From JAWUXM01 sp034111325 (GTDB taxonomy: Bacteria; Pseudomonadota; Alphaproteobacteria; Rickettsiales; JABIRX01), in assembly GCA_034111325.1 (NCBI GenBank), contig JAWUXM010000035.1:1-7294 (forward strand): 7,294 nucleotides of DNA, given 5' to 3'. A program made the position numbers and the translations under genes. Shown here piece by piece: positions 1 to 6,581 of the stretch (its first letter is position 1; every line of letters starts with the position of its first letter). The notes beneath the pieces were generated by a model. The model was given only the letters and a program-made list of their open reading frames with translations. It ran no database searches and had not been told where the DNA came from.

Positions 1-2038
1 AGTAACTGGGCGGGGCGCGGTTATAATCCGCGCAAAGACAGACTTCGACACAAGGCAGTCTGGTCGGGAAGCGATTATTGTTACTGATATGCCATATCAG
101 GTCAATAAATCAAAAATGGTCGAGAAAATCGCTGAATTAGTACGTGAGAAACGCGTCGAGGGAATTTCTGATCTGCGTGACGAATCTAATAAAAAAGGCG
201 TAAGAGTCGTTATAGAGCTTAAAAAAGACGCATATGGCGCTGTCGTGCTCAACCAATTATTCAGCTATTCGCAAATGCAAACTAGCTTTGGCGTGAATAT
301 GCTTGCGTTAAATAAAGGCCGCCCTGAGCAAATGAACGTGCTGGACTTCTTAAAGGCTTTTGTTGAATTCCGTGAAAATGTCATAACCCGCCGTACTGCC
401 TTTTTGCTCAATAAATCACGCGAAAGAGCCCATGTATTAATTGGCCTGGCTATCGCTGTTGATTCAATTGACGAAGTAATCTCTATAATCCGTGGTTCAA
501 AAGACACTGCCGAAGCAAGAGTAAAACTCTTAGCAAGAGATTGGCAAGCAGAACAAACACTAAGACTAATTCAATTAGTTGATGACCGCAATAATGAAGT
601 CAAAGATGGCAAATGCTTCCTGACTGAAGACCAAGTTCAAGCCATTCTTGACATGAAACTTGCACGCTTAACTGGCTTAGAACGTGGCAAAATAGAAAAG
701 GAGCTCGATGGTTTAGCACAAGAAATTAAAGAATATCTACGCATTCTAGGCGACCGCAGCAACATCTTGGCGATCATGAAGGAAGAACTTGCTGAGATCA
801 AAGAAAAATACGCTACGCCACGCCGCAGCATAATTGAAGAATCTGAGTATGAACACGATATTGAAGATCTTATAGCTGAAGAAGATATGGTTCTTACCGT
901 AACAGTTAGCGGCTACATAAAACGCGTACCGCTTGATACTTATCGTGCGCAGAAACGCGGCGGGAAAGGACGTGCTGGTCTCAAATCAACTGATGATGAC
1001 CCATTAGTTGAAATGTTCGCCACTACCACACACACACCTGTCTTGTTCTTCTCAAATTTAGGAAAAGTCTATAAATTAAAAACTTACAAAATCCCTGTTG
1101 CCTCACCACAGGCTCGTGGCCGTGCTTTAATCAACATTTTTCCATTACAAGATAATGAGAAAATCACAACAATCATGCCGCTACCAAAAGATGAAGATAG
1201 CTGGGATGCTCTAAACCTTATGTTTGCAACCGCTAACGGCAATATCCGCCGTAGTGACATGGTTGATTTTAAACGCATTCAAACCAACGGTAAAATCGCT
1301 ATACGCCTAGATGAAACTGACAGCTTAATTGGTGTTGCACCATGTCAAGATAGCGACCATGTCCTACTTGCTACTAAATTTGGTAAGTCAATTCGCTTTG
1401 ATTTAGAAAAAGTCCGCGTTATTAAAAGCCGTACTTCAAACGGTATTCGCGGTATTAAATTCGCCAAAAAGGGCGATCAAGTTATCTCTTTAACGATTCT
1501 ACATGGCTCGCCTGCTACGCGCGAAGAAAGAGATGTATTCTTACGTATTCCATTAGAAATTAGACACCAAATCGCCAAAGGTGAAGAATATGACAAAAGC
1601 CTAGTTACTTGTGAATTAAGCGAAGAGCTAATCAAAACTCTAGCCGAAAAGGAACAATTCATCCTAACTATTACTGAAAATGGCTTTGGTAAAAGAAGTT
1701 CTGCCTATGAATATCGCCGTACAAATCGTGGTGGTTCAGGAATTATCAATATTGTTACCTCTGAGCGGAACGGCAATATCATCTCCTCTTTCCCAGCTAA
1801 TGATGATGAACAAATCATTATCATGACTGACAAAGGTAAATTAATCCGTTGTAAAGTTTCTGACATACGTATCGCTGGTCGTAATACTCAAGGCGTTCGT
1901 GTATTGCGCATTGATAGCAATGAAAAGGTCGTCTCAACGACTTTAGTTAGCGATAGCGGTGAGGATGAAGAAATCGATGACGAGAACATAGAAAACTTAG
2001 AAGAAGCTACTGTGGATTCAACTCCTGTAACACATTAA
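1..2038 (+). CDS. gyrA: DNA gyrase subunit A, 3' part (5' end outside the window)
   Basis: GyrA is the DNA-cleaving and DNA-wrapping subunit of gyrase, which introduces negative supercoils with GyrB. The frame is open from base 2, before the first ATG at 89, and the first residues (VTGRGAVIIRAKT, then IPYQVNK-like MPYQVNK) match the middle of the GyrA breakage-reunion domain. The gene therefore starts upstream, and the catalytic tyrosine and quinolone-resistance region are not visible. About 678 residues are present: the end of the cleavage domain, its coiled coil, and the C-terminal beta-pinwheel. The GyrA box QKRGGKG at 950-970 marks this as GyrA rather than ParC. An insertion at about 1505-1660 (SPATREERD to EKEQFIL) is of the kind known in alphaproteobacterial GyrA. 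The protein ends in an acidic tail (GEDEEIDDENIENLEE). The stop TAA lies 11 bp before coaD, which suggests co-transcription. Identification is near certain. Confidence 0.97.
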   Translation, partial: VTGRGAVIIRAKTDFDTRQSGREAIIVTDMPYQVNKSKMVEKIAELVREKRVEGISDLRDESNKKGVRVVIELKKDAYGAVVLNQLFSYSQMQTSFGVNMLALNKGRPEQMNVLDFLKAFVEFRENVITRRTAFLLNKSRERAHVLIGLAIAVDSIDEVISIIRGSKDTAEARVKLLARDWQAEQTLRLIQLVDDRNNEVKDGKCFLTEDQVQAILDMKLARLTGLERGKIEKELDGLAQEIKEYLRILGDRSNILAIMKEELAEIKEKYATPRRSIIEESEYEHDIEDLIAEEDMVLTVTVSGYIKRVPLDTYRAQKRGGKGRAGLKSTDDDPLVEMFATTTHTPVLFFSNLGKVYKLKTYKIPVASPQARGRALINIFPLQDNEKITTIMPLPKDEDSWDALNLMFATANGNIRRSDMVDFKRIQTNGKIAIRLDETDSLIGVAPCQDSDHVLLATKFGKSIRFDLEKVRVIKSRTSNGIRGIKFAKKGDQVISLTILHGSPATREERDVFLRIPLEIRHQIAKGEEYDKSLVTCELSEELIKTLAEKEQFILTITENGFGKRSSAYEYRRTNRGGSGIINIVTSERNGNIISSFPANDDEQIIIMTDKGKLIRCKVSDIRIAGRNTQGVRVLRIDSNEKVVSTTLVSDSGEDEEIDDENIENLEEATVDSTPVTH

Positions 2039-2049
2039 ATTACCACAAG

Positions 2050-2532
2050 ATGAAAGCCATATACCCCGGTACATTCGACCCGATTACCAATGGCCATGTC
2101 GACATCATCAAACGTGCGGTGAAGATTTTTGACCATCTAATTGTCGCCATTGCTGAAAACAATGAGAAAAACCCATTATTTACCCAAGCTGAACGCCTTG
2201 CGATAACCCAAGAAACTCTTAAGCCCCTTAGCGTAAATTGCGTTATAGAAGTGGTAAGCTTTAAAGGGTTACTAGTAGGTTTTGCACAAGAACAAGAAGC
2301 AGCGACCATAATCCGTGGGCTTCGCGCCATATCTGACTTTGAATATGAATTCCAAATGTCATGCATGAATTCACGCTTAAATTCTGACATTCAGACTATC
2401 TTCCTTCCTGCCTCAGATAATGCACATTTTATTTCTTCGCGCTTTGTTAAGCAAATCGCCAAATTAGGCGGCGACATTAGCTCACTAGTGCCTAAAAATG
2501 TTGAGACATCCCTCAAAAACAAACTTGTTTAA
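2050..2532 (+). CDS. coaD: phosphopantetheine adenylyltransferase
   Basis: CoaD transfers AMP from ATP to 4'-phosphopantetheine to give dephospho-CoA, the next-to-last step of coenzyme A synthesis in the cytoplasm. The 160-residue length is normal for the family. The N-terminal nucleotidyltransferase signature YPGTFDPITNGH is at residues 5-16, with the TxGH motif at 13-16. The substrate-binding stretch IIRGLRAISDFEYE begins at residue 87, and the C-terminal ISSRFVKQIAKLGGDIS matches the family's ISSxxVKE..GGD block. The ATG at 2050 gives the standard N-terminus (MKAIYPGTFDP). No good Shine-Dalgarno sequence is visible in the 11-bp gap, so translation may be coupled to gyrA. The gyrA-coaD order is common in alphaproteobacteria. 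Confidence 0.97.
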   Translation: MKAIYPGTFDPITNGHVDIIKRAVKIFDHLIVAIAENNEKNPLFTQAERLAITQETLKPLSVNCVIEVVSFKGLLVGFAQEQEAATIIRGLRAISDFEYEFQMSCMNSRLNSDIQTIFLPASDNAHFISSRFVKQIAKLGGDISSLVPKNVETSLKNKLV

Positions 2533-2550
2533 TCTTGTAAGGTTGATTGC

Positions 2551-2973
2551 ATGCATAAAGAACAAATCATAACAGGCTGGCTAGAATGGTGCTCTCTCCC
2601 ACAACTTAAAATCAAAGCCCTGCAAGTAAAGCTTGATACTGGTGCTTATAGTTCTTCCCTGCATGCGACGAATATTAAGCAATATATTAAAGATGATGTT
2701 GAGATGGTCTCCTTTTCGACCTACTCAGGACATAGAAAAATCAAATGCATAACACCACTATACAATAAAAAACTTGTTAGAACTTCAAACAAAGAACAAG
2801 AAGTCAGATTGTTTATTAGAACCAAAATTAAAATCGGCACAATGGAAAAAACCATCAGAGTCAATTTAACAAATCGTAATAAGCTTAGAAATAATATGCT
2901 GCTTGGACGCAATGCAATGCGTAATTTATTAGTCGATCCAAGAGAGCGTTTTGTACATGGCAAACCCTCCTAG
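2551..2973 (+). CDS. retropepsin-like 'ATP-dependent zinc protease' family protein, RimK-associated
   Basis: This 140-residue protein matches the family annotated as ATP-dependent zinc protease (COG4067 / Pfam Zn_protease), whose fold resembles a single-domain retropepsin. The start GWLEWCSLPQLKIKALQVKLDTGA follows the family pattern GWREWV.LP.L.I..I.AKVDTGA; the presumed catalytic Asp is D29 in the DTGA motif (29-32). Other family blocks are VRTSN (76-80), VNLTNRNKLRNNMLLGR (about 104-120) and LLVDPRERF (126-134). Family members often lie beside rimK-type ATP-grasp ligases, as here, which suggests a role in trimming or controlling glutamate tails; that role is inference. The start at 2551 is supported by TAAGG at 2538-2542, eight bases upstream. 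It lies 18 bp after coaD and probably shares its transcript. The stop TAG (2971-2973) falls inside the left direct repeat of a palindromic element. The protein is more Lys/Asn-rich than its neighbours. Confidence 0.88.
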   Translation: MHKEQIITGWLEWCSLPQLKIKALQVKLDTGAYSSSLHATNIKQYIKDDVEMVSFSTYSGHRKIKCITPLYNKKLVRTSNKEQEVRLFIRTKIKIGTMEKTIRVNLTNRNKLRNNMLLGRNAMRNLLVDPRERFVHGKPS

Positions 2974-3014
2974 GGAGTGTCGCAAATCAATCTTTTTGAT
3001 TTGCGACACTCCCT
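2972..3014. repeat. perfect 19-bp inverted repeat with 5-nt loop (palindromic element at a stop codon)
   Basis: The left arm AGGGAGTGTCGCAAATCAA (2972-2990) and right arm TTGATTTGCGACACTCCCT (2996-3014) are exact reverse complements around the loop TCTTT. The 9-bp direct repeat CCCTCCTAG occurs at 2965-2973 and 3011-3019 and overlaps the arm ends. Taking the palindrome as an insert, target duplications of 3, 5 or 7 bp (CCT, TCCTA or CTCCTAG) all fit. No T-run follows the stem, so it is not a classical intrinsic terminator, although such a strong hairpin may still stop transcription or protect the mRNA 3' end. The arms resemble transposon terminal inverted repeats in layout, but I cannot assign a family. 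Confidence 0.85.
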
Positions 3015-3127
3015 CCTAGCATTTAGCATAGCGAAATAGTTGCTTTCTAGAATATATCGACTAGAAAACAAAAAATTGAGAAACATTATAAAGTTCGTAA
3101 CACAGCGAATCTGTGGATTTTTGTGAT

Positions 3128-3232
3128 GATTTTTGCTAAATGTTCTTTATGAATGAGCGAAATGTACATCTTGGTACATGAGTCGAAATGAATAAAGGTT
3201 ATTTAGCAAAAAGGGTGCAAAAAGACCGGATT
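3128..3232 (+). repeat. stem-loop repeat, upstream copy, tail facing rimK
   Basis: The element begins GATTTTTGCTAAATGTTCT (3128-3146) and ends CAAAAAGACCGGATT (3218-3232). The outer stem is TTTTTGCTAAAT (3130-3141) pairing perfectly with ATTTAGCAAAAA (3201-3212). Further in, CTTTAT (3145-3150) pairs with ATAAAG (3192-3197), and the tip is ATGTAC (3162-3167) with GTACAT (3174-3179) around ATCTTG. Between tip and outer stem lie near-identical direct repeats, ATGAGCGAAATG (3153-3164) and ATGAGTCGAAATG (3178-3190). A diverged inverted copy lies past rimK at 4166-4265. The rest of the gap (3020-3127 and 3233-3255) is AT-rich and shows no ORF, RNA gene or convincing promoter. Confidence 0.8.
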
Positions 3233-3255
3233 CCAATAATTTTAGAGAGATAAAA

Positions 3256-4167
3256 ATGAAGATAGGATTACTAGCTACTAACCCGAATTTATACTCACAC
3301 AAGCGCCTCGTTGAAGCCGCAAAGGAGCGCGGTCATACGATCCGGATATTTAATACCCTACATTGCTATATGAACCTCTCTTCTGAAAAGCCACAAGTAC
3401 GTTATCGTGGTGGTCAGATATTAGATGATGTTGAAGCAATTATTCCACGAATCGGCAATTCAATTACCACCTATGGCACAGCAGTTGTTCGTCAATTTGA
3501 AATGATGGGTGCTTACACCCTAAATAGCTCGCTTTCCATATCACGCTCACGTGATAAGTTGCGCTCATTACAAATTCTCTCACGCAAAGCAATTCGTATT
3601 CCTGTTACTGGGTTTTCCAACTCATCACGTGATACAAACGATTTGATTAAAATGGTTGGTGGCGCACCATTAGTTGTAAAACTTGTTGAAGGCACACAAG
3701 GTATTGGCGTTGTTCTAGCTGAAACCAACAAAGCTGCTGAATCTGTAATTAACGCTTTTAAAGAACTAAAAGCAGATATTTTAGTACAAGAATTTATTAA
3801 AGAATCTAATGGTGAAGATATTAGATGTTTGGTTATTGGCGATAAGGTAGTCGCCTCAATGAAGCGCAGCTCTGCTGATGGTGATTTTCGTGCTAATTTA
3901 CATCGTGGCGGTGTTGCTGAGAAAGTTCGCATCACGCCTGAAGAAAGAGCGATGGCGGTTAAATCATGCAAAAGCCTTGGCCTAAGCGTCGCAGGAGTTG
4001 ACCTACTCAGGTCAAACAAAGGTCCAATGGTCATTGAGGTCAATTCATCACCAGGGTTAGAAGGCATAGAAAAGCAAACTGGCAAAGATATTGCCGGTTT
4101 GATCATTAAACATATCGAAAAAGAATATTGTCCGAAAGCAGCCATAAAGAAAAAGATACAAGCCTAA
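3256..4167 (+). CDS. rimK: ribosomal protein S6 glutamate ligase (ATP-grasp)
   Basis: RimK uses ATP to add glutamate residues to the C-terminus of ribosomal protein S6. At 303 residues it matches E. coli RimK (300) along its whole length as I remember it: MKIGLLATNPNLYSHKRLVEAA, the block AIIPRIGNSITTYGTAVVRQFE (61-82), and a long conserved ATP-grasp stretch VGGAPLVVKLVEGTQGIGVV (134-153). The ATP and metal site is marked by K142, the QEF hinge (178-180), EDIRCLV (187-193), AGVDLLR (246-252) with D249, and EVNSSPGLEGIE (261-272). The ATG at 3256 gives the family N-terminus; a weak purine-rich site AGAGAGA (3244-3250) precedes it. The gene follows the protease-family gene but is separated from it by 282 bp of repeats, so it may need its own promoter, which I cannot pinpoint. 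Its stop codon merges into the downstream repeat copy. The Lys-rich C-terminus (IKKKIQA) goes slightly past the E. coli end. Confidence 0.96.
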   Translation: MKIGLLATNPNLYSHKRLVEAAKERGHTIRIFNTLHCYMNLSSEKPQVRYRGGQILDDVEAIIPRIGNSITTYGTAVVRQFEMMGAYTLNSSLSISRSRDKLRSLQILSRKAIRIPVTGFSNSSRDTNDLIKMVGGAPLVVKLVEGTQGIGVVLAETNKAAESVINAFKELKADILVQEFIKESNGEDIRCLVIGDKVVASMKRSSADGDFRANLHRGGVAEKVRITPEERAMAVKSCKSLGLSVAGVDLLRSNKGPMVIEVNSSPGLEGIEKQTGKDIAGLIIKHIEKEYCPKAAIKKKIQA

Positions 4168-4265
4168 TCTGGTCTTTTTGAATGCTTTTTACTGATTGCA
4201 CTTTCGTTCGGGTCACGTATGAAGTATACGCTTCCTTCACTCAAGTAGAACATTTACTAAAAATC
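4166..4265 (-). repeat. stem-loop repeat, downstream copy, inverted relative to the upstream copy
   Basis: Read on the - strand this segment begins GATTTTTAGTAAATGTTCT (4265-4247), 17 of 19 identical to the upstream copy. It ends CAAAAAGACCAGATT (4180-4166), 14 of 15 identical. The middle is more diverged but keeps the tip hairpin: CGTAT (4216-4220) pairs with ATACG (4226-4230) around GAAGT. The outer stem has decayed: TTTTTACTGATT (4186-4197) against ATTTACTAAAAA (4252-4263) pairs at 9 of 12 positions. The first two bases are the last two of the rimK stop codon. The element fills most of the gap between the convergent rimK and cinA-like genes and could act there as a transcription stop. No other feature is visible from 4266 to 4312. 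Confidence 0.75.
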
Positions 4266-4312
4266 AAATCAAAAATCCTCAGATTACCACTCAACCGGTT
4301 AGAATTTTCGTC

Positions 4313-5059
4313 TCAAACTTCTTCCAGAATTTCAATATCTCTTTCAAGAATAATATCACGAATCTTTTGATATGCTTCTTCAATAAGATTTAAATCCAAA
4401 CCACGGAAAACAAGGCTTGTGCCGAGTTTTTTATTTTTAATGAATGGATAGCTGCCAATCTCAACATTTTTATGTTTATCCTGTAAAATAGTTAACTCTT
4501 TTGCAATATTTCCTTCTGTCTCATAGATTGAAATAGTTTTAGTGAGCGTTTTTTCCCCACCCTTAATAAAATCTTTTGCTGCTACAAACATAGATTGCAT
4601 AATGCTCGGCACACCAGCTAGGACAAAAAGATTCTCAATTTTAAAACCTGGCGCTGAACTTACTGGGTTATTAAGTAAATCTGACCCTTCAGGAATATCT
4701 GCCATTTTCAGCCTTGCCTCGTTTAACATTGCTGGCTCATAATGATTTTTAAGAATTTTATAAGCACGTGGATCACGACTTAATTTTCTATCAAAGGCCT
4801 TGGCAACCGCCGCGGCAGTAATATCATCATGGGTTGGGCCAATGCCACCGCTAGTAAATACATAATCATGTGCTTTACATAATTGTTTTATAGCAGAGAT
4901 GATTTGCTCTTCGTCATCACGAACCACTCTTGCCTCTGCTAGATTTACGCCAATTTTGCCTAGCTCAGTTGCTATAAAGTTTAAATTTGCATCAACCGTT
5001 CTGCCGCTGAGAATTTCATTGCCAATAATTATAAATGCTGCGCTGATTTGCTTTGTCAT
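4313..5059 (-). CDS. CinA-type molybdopterin-binding-domain protein (stand-alone)
   Basis: This 248-residue protein belongs to the family annotated competence/damage-inducible protein A (COG1058, MoCF_biosynth domain). Visible motifs are IIGNEILSGRTVDANLNFIA (11-30), the phosphate-binding-type TSGGIGPTHDDIT (69-81), LLNNPVSSAPGF (128-139) and LAGVPSIMQSMF (147-158). Full-length CinA proteins are about 400 residues and carry a C-terminal NMN deamidase (PncC) domain; that domain is absent here, and the frame ends normally with TGA, so this is the short form common in alphaproteobacteria. Its substrate is uncertain: the domain is shared with MoaB/MogA, and COG1058 members have been linked to pyrophosphatase activity on ADP-ribose-type nucleotides. 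The ATG at 5059 gives a sensible N-terminus (MTKQISAAFIIIGNEIL) but has no Shine-Dalgarno sequence. It is transcribed divergently from map and converges on rimK. Confidence 0.9.
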   Translation of the reverse strand: MTKQISAAFIIIGNEILSGRTVDANLNFIATELGKIGVNLAEARVVRDDEEQIISAIKQLCKAHDYVFTSGGIGPTHDDITAAAVAKAFDRKLSRDPRAYKILKNHYEPAMLNEARLKMADIPEGSDLLNNPVSSAPGFKIENLFVLAGVPSIMQSMFVAAKDFIKGGEKTLTKTISIYETEGNIAKELTILQDKHKNVEIGSYPFIKNKKLGTSLVFRGLDLNLIEEAYQKIRDIILERDIEILEEV

Positions 5060-5116
5060 ATTGTTTTTAAAAAAAATTACCGTAAGTTATGCTAATCTTA
5101 AAATAAAAAAAAGCTA
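5060..5116. promoter_or_regulatory. divergent intergenic region between the cinA-like gene and map
   Basis: The 57 bp between two divergent start codons must hold the start signals for both genes unless promoters lie inside the coding regions. It is almost entirely A/T, with an A-run at 5069-5076 and another at 5104-5112. Loose elements can be picked out for map, such as TTGTTT (5061-5066) and TATGCT (5089-5094), but their 22-bp spacing is too long for a standard sigma-70 promoter. No operator-like palindrome and no Shine-Dalgarno site for either gene is visible. The call rests on gene orientation, not on a recognised motif. Confidence 0.35.
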
Positions 5117-5905
5117 ATGGAAGAAATAATTATTCACTCTGCCAAAGATTTTGATGGTATGCGCAAGGCCGGTAAGCTTGGTGCTGAAATTCTTGATTAT
5201 ATCACTGATTATGTAAAAGAAGGAGTTACCACTAATGAGCTAAATGATTTATGCCACGAGAAAATCATCGCGGCCGGCGCAACCCCTGCCCCGCTGAATT
5301 ATCGAGGCTTTCCAAAATCCGTATGCATTTCCGTTAATCACGTTATTTGTCATGGTATACCAAGTGATAAAAAACTCAATAATGGTGATATAATAAATAT
5401 CGATACAACCGTAATTGTTGATGGTTGGCACGGCGATACAAGCCGCATGTATTATGTTGGTGAACCTTCAATTAAAGCCAAGCGCTTGGTTGAAGTAACT
5501 TATGAAGCGACAATGTTAGGGATTGAACAGGTTAAACCCGGCAATACGGTCGGAGATATTGGCTATGCTATTGCCAACTATGTAGAAAAACATAATTATT
5601 CCGTTGTGCGTGATTATTGCGGCCATGGACTGGGTAAAGTTTTCCATACTGCGCCAAATATTTTACATTATGGTAAAGAAGGTGAAGGTGAAGTTTTAGA
5701 AGAAGGTATGTTTTTTACGATTGAACCGATGGTAAATATTGGCAAATATCATACAAAACTTTTAAGTGATGATTGGACAGTAGTAACAAAAGACAAATCA
5801 CTTTCAGCACAATTTGAACATAGTTTAGCAGTCACAAAGGATGGTTATGAAATTTTCACCTCTTCCGCAAGAGGCCTTCATTACCCGCCATATGACAACA
5901 AATAA
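5117..5905 (+). CDS. map: type I methionine aminopeptidase
   Basis: Map removes the initiator methionine from new proteins in the cytoplasm after deformylation, using a two-metal centre. All five metal ligands of the pita-bread fold are present: D96 and D107 (NIDTTVIVDGWHGDTSR), H170 (CGHGLG), E203 (TIEPM) and E234 (QFEHS). The substrate-site histidines H79 (ICHG) and H177 are also kept. The 262-residue length is standard for a type I enzyme without an N-terminal extension. The sequence, including the C-terminal HYPPYDNK, is close to Rickettsia Map as I remember it. The ATG at 5117 gives the expected N-terminus; the leader is A-rich and lacks a Shine-Dalgarno motif. The 3' end overlaps radC by 14 bp, indicating a two-gene operon. 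Confidence 0.97.
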   Translation: MEEIIIHSAKDFDGMRKAGKLGAEILDYITDYVKEGVTTNELNDLCHEKIIAAGATPAPLNYRGFPKSVCISVNHVICHGIPSDKKLNNGDIINIDTTVIVDGWHGDTSRMYYVGEPSIKAKRLVEVTYEATMLGIEQVKPGNTVGDIGYAIANYVEKHNYSVVRDYCGHGLGKVFHTAPNILHYGKEGEGEVLEEGMFFTIEPMVNIGKYHTKLLSDDWTVVTKDKSLSAQFEHSLAVTKDGYEIFTSSARGLHYPPYDNK

Positions 5906-6581
5906 ACCACATTATCTCGGGCATCGCCAACGAGCGAAAGAAAAGTTCCTCAAAAATGATGCAAGTAAAATCAGCGATTATGAATTAATGGAATTGCTAC
6001 TTTTTGCATCATATCCACGCAAAGATGTTAAGCCATTAGCTAAAATCATTCTCAAGAAATTCGGCAGCTTTGCGAAGGCTATTCATGCCTCAAAGGAAGA
6101 GTTGTCACAAATAGAAGGCGTCGGACAAGCAGTTATATTTAACTTTAAACTTATGCAACAAGCTGTGCATTTATGCCTTAAAGAGGAAATCTCTAAAAAC
6201 CCAATTTTAGGATCTTGGAAAGCATTGCTGGATTATCTCACCGTAAAAATGCAACATCTAAAAACTGAAGAATTCCATGTGATTTATTTAAATAGTAAAA
6301 ATGAAATAATCGCTGACGAAGTGCAGGAGAAAGGAACTGTCAGCCATACCAATATTTATATCCGTAAAATCATCAAACAAAGTTTGATTCATGAAGCAAG
6401 CGCACTTATTTTAGTTCACAATCATCCTTCTGGCAACGCTAAACCAAGCGAAGCAGATATCACCCTAACTCAAGAAATAGCGCAGCTTGCCAAGCCCTTA
6501 GCGATCAAAATCCATGACCATATTATTATTGCCGATAATGAGTATTTTTCCTTTAAAAACCAGGGGTTATTGAAGAGCTAA
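5892..6581 (+). CDS. radC: RadC family protein (JAB/MPN metalloprotease-like domain)
   Basis: From the ATG at 5892 this is 229 residues. An N-terminal helical region (HYLGHRQRAKEKFLKNDASKISDYELMELLLF) and a helix-hairpin-helix-like segment (LSQIEGVGQAVI, 71-82) precede a C-terminal JAB/MPN domain. The metal signature is complete: HNHPSGNAKPSEAD, with H176, H178, S186 and D189 in the HxHx7SxxD pattern and E126/E127 as the likely upstream acidic residue. The family was named for DNA repair, but the E. coli assignment was later withdrawn and its biochemical role is unproven. The start at 5892 gives the PHYLGHRQR start typical of alphaproteobacterial members and overlaps map by 14 bp. In-frame ATGs at 5841 and 5847 would add 17 or 15 residues; 5847 has AAGGA five bases upstream, but that site also encodes a conserved part of Map. 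Confidence 0.93.
   Translation: MTTNKPHYLGHRQRAKEKFLKNDASKISDYELMELLLFASYPRKDVKPLAKIILKKFGSFAKAIHASKEELSQIEGVGQAVIFNFKLMQQAVHLCLKEEISKNPILGSWKALLDYLTVKMQHLKTEEFHVIYLNSKNEIIADEVQEKGTVSHTNIYIRKIIKQSLIHEASALILVHNHPSGNAKPSEADITLTQEIAQLAKPLAIKIHDHIIIADNEYFSFKNQGLLKS

Noticed and set aside
89..91. ATG at 89 as the start of gyrA
   Set aside because: The reading frame and conserved GyrA sequence continue upstream to the window edge, so this is an internal methionine (the MPYQVNK motif).
2040..2390. 116-codon - strand open frame over coaD
   Set aside because: It is antisense to coaD, which carries all family motifs, and the predicted product looks like a random translation.
3044..3067. TTTCTAG/CTAGAAA inverted repeat with a 10-nt spacer
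   Set aside because: A 7-bp AT-rich inverted repeat is expected by chance here, and no promoter or operator context supports it.
3101..3122. Possible terminator: CACAG/CTGTG hairpin followed by GATTTTT
   Set aside because: The stem is only 5 bp with a 5-nt loop and a short T-run, and it is far from the preceding stop codon. It is too weak to annotate in such AT-rich sequence.
3513..4145. 210-codon - strand open frame inside rimK
   Set aside because: It lies entirely antisense to the well-matched rimK gene, and its product resembles no known protein. It is a codon-usage shadow.
4182..4370. 62-codon + strand open frame after rimK
   Set aside because: It lies across the downstream repeat copy and the antisense end of the cinA-like gene. 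Its product shows no family motif and there is no ribosome binding site.
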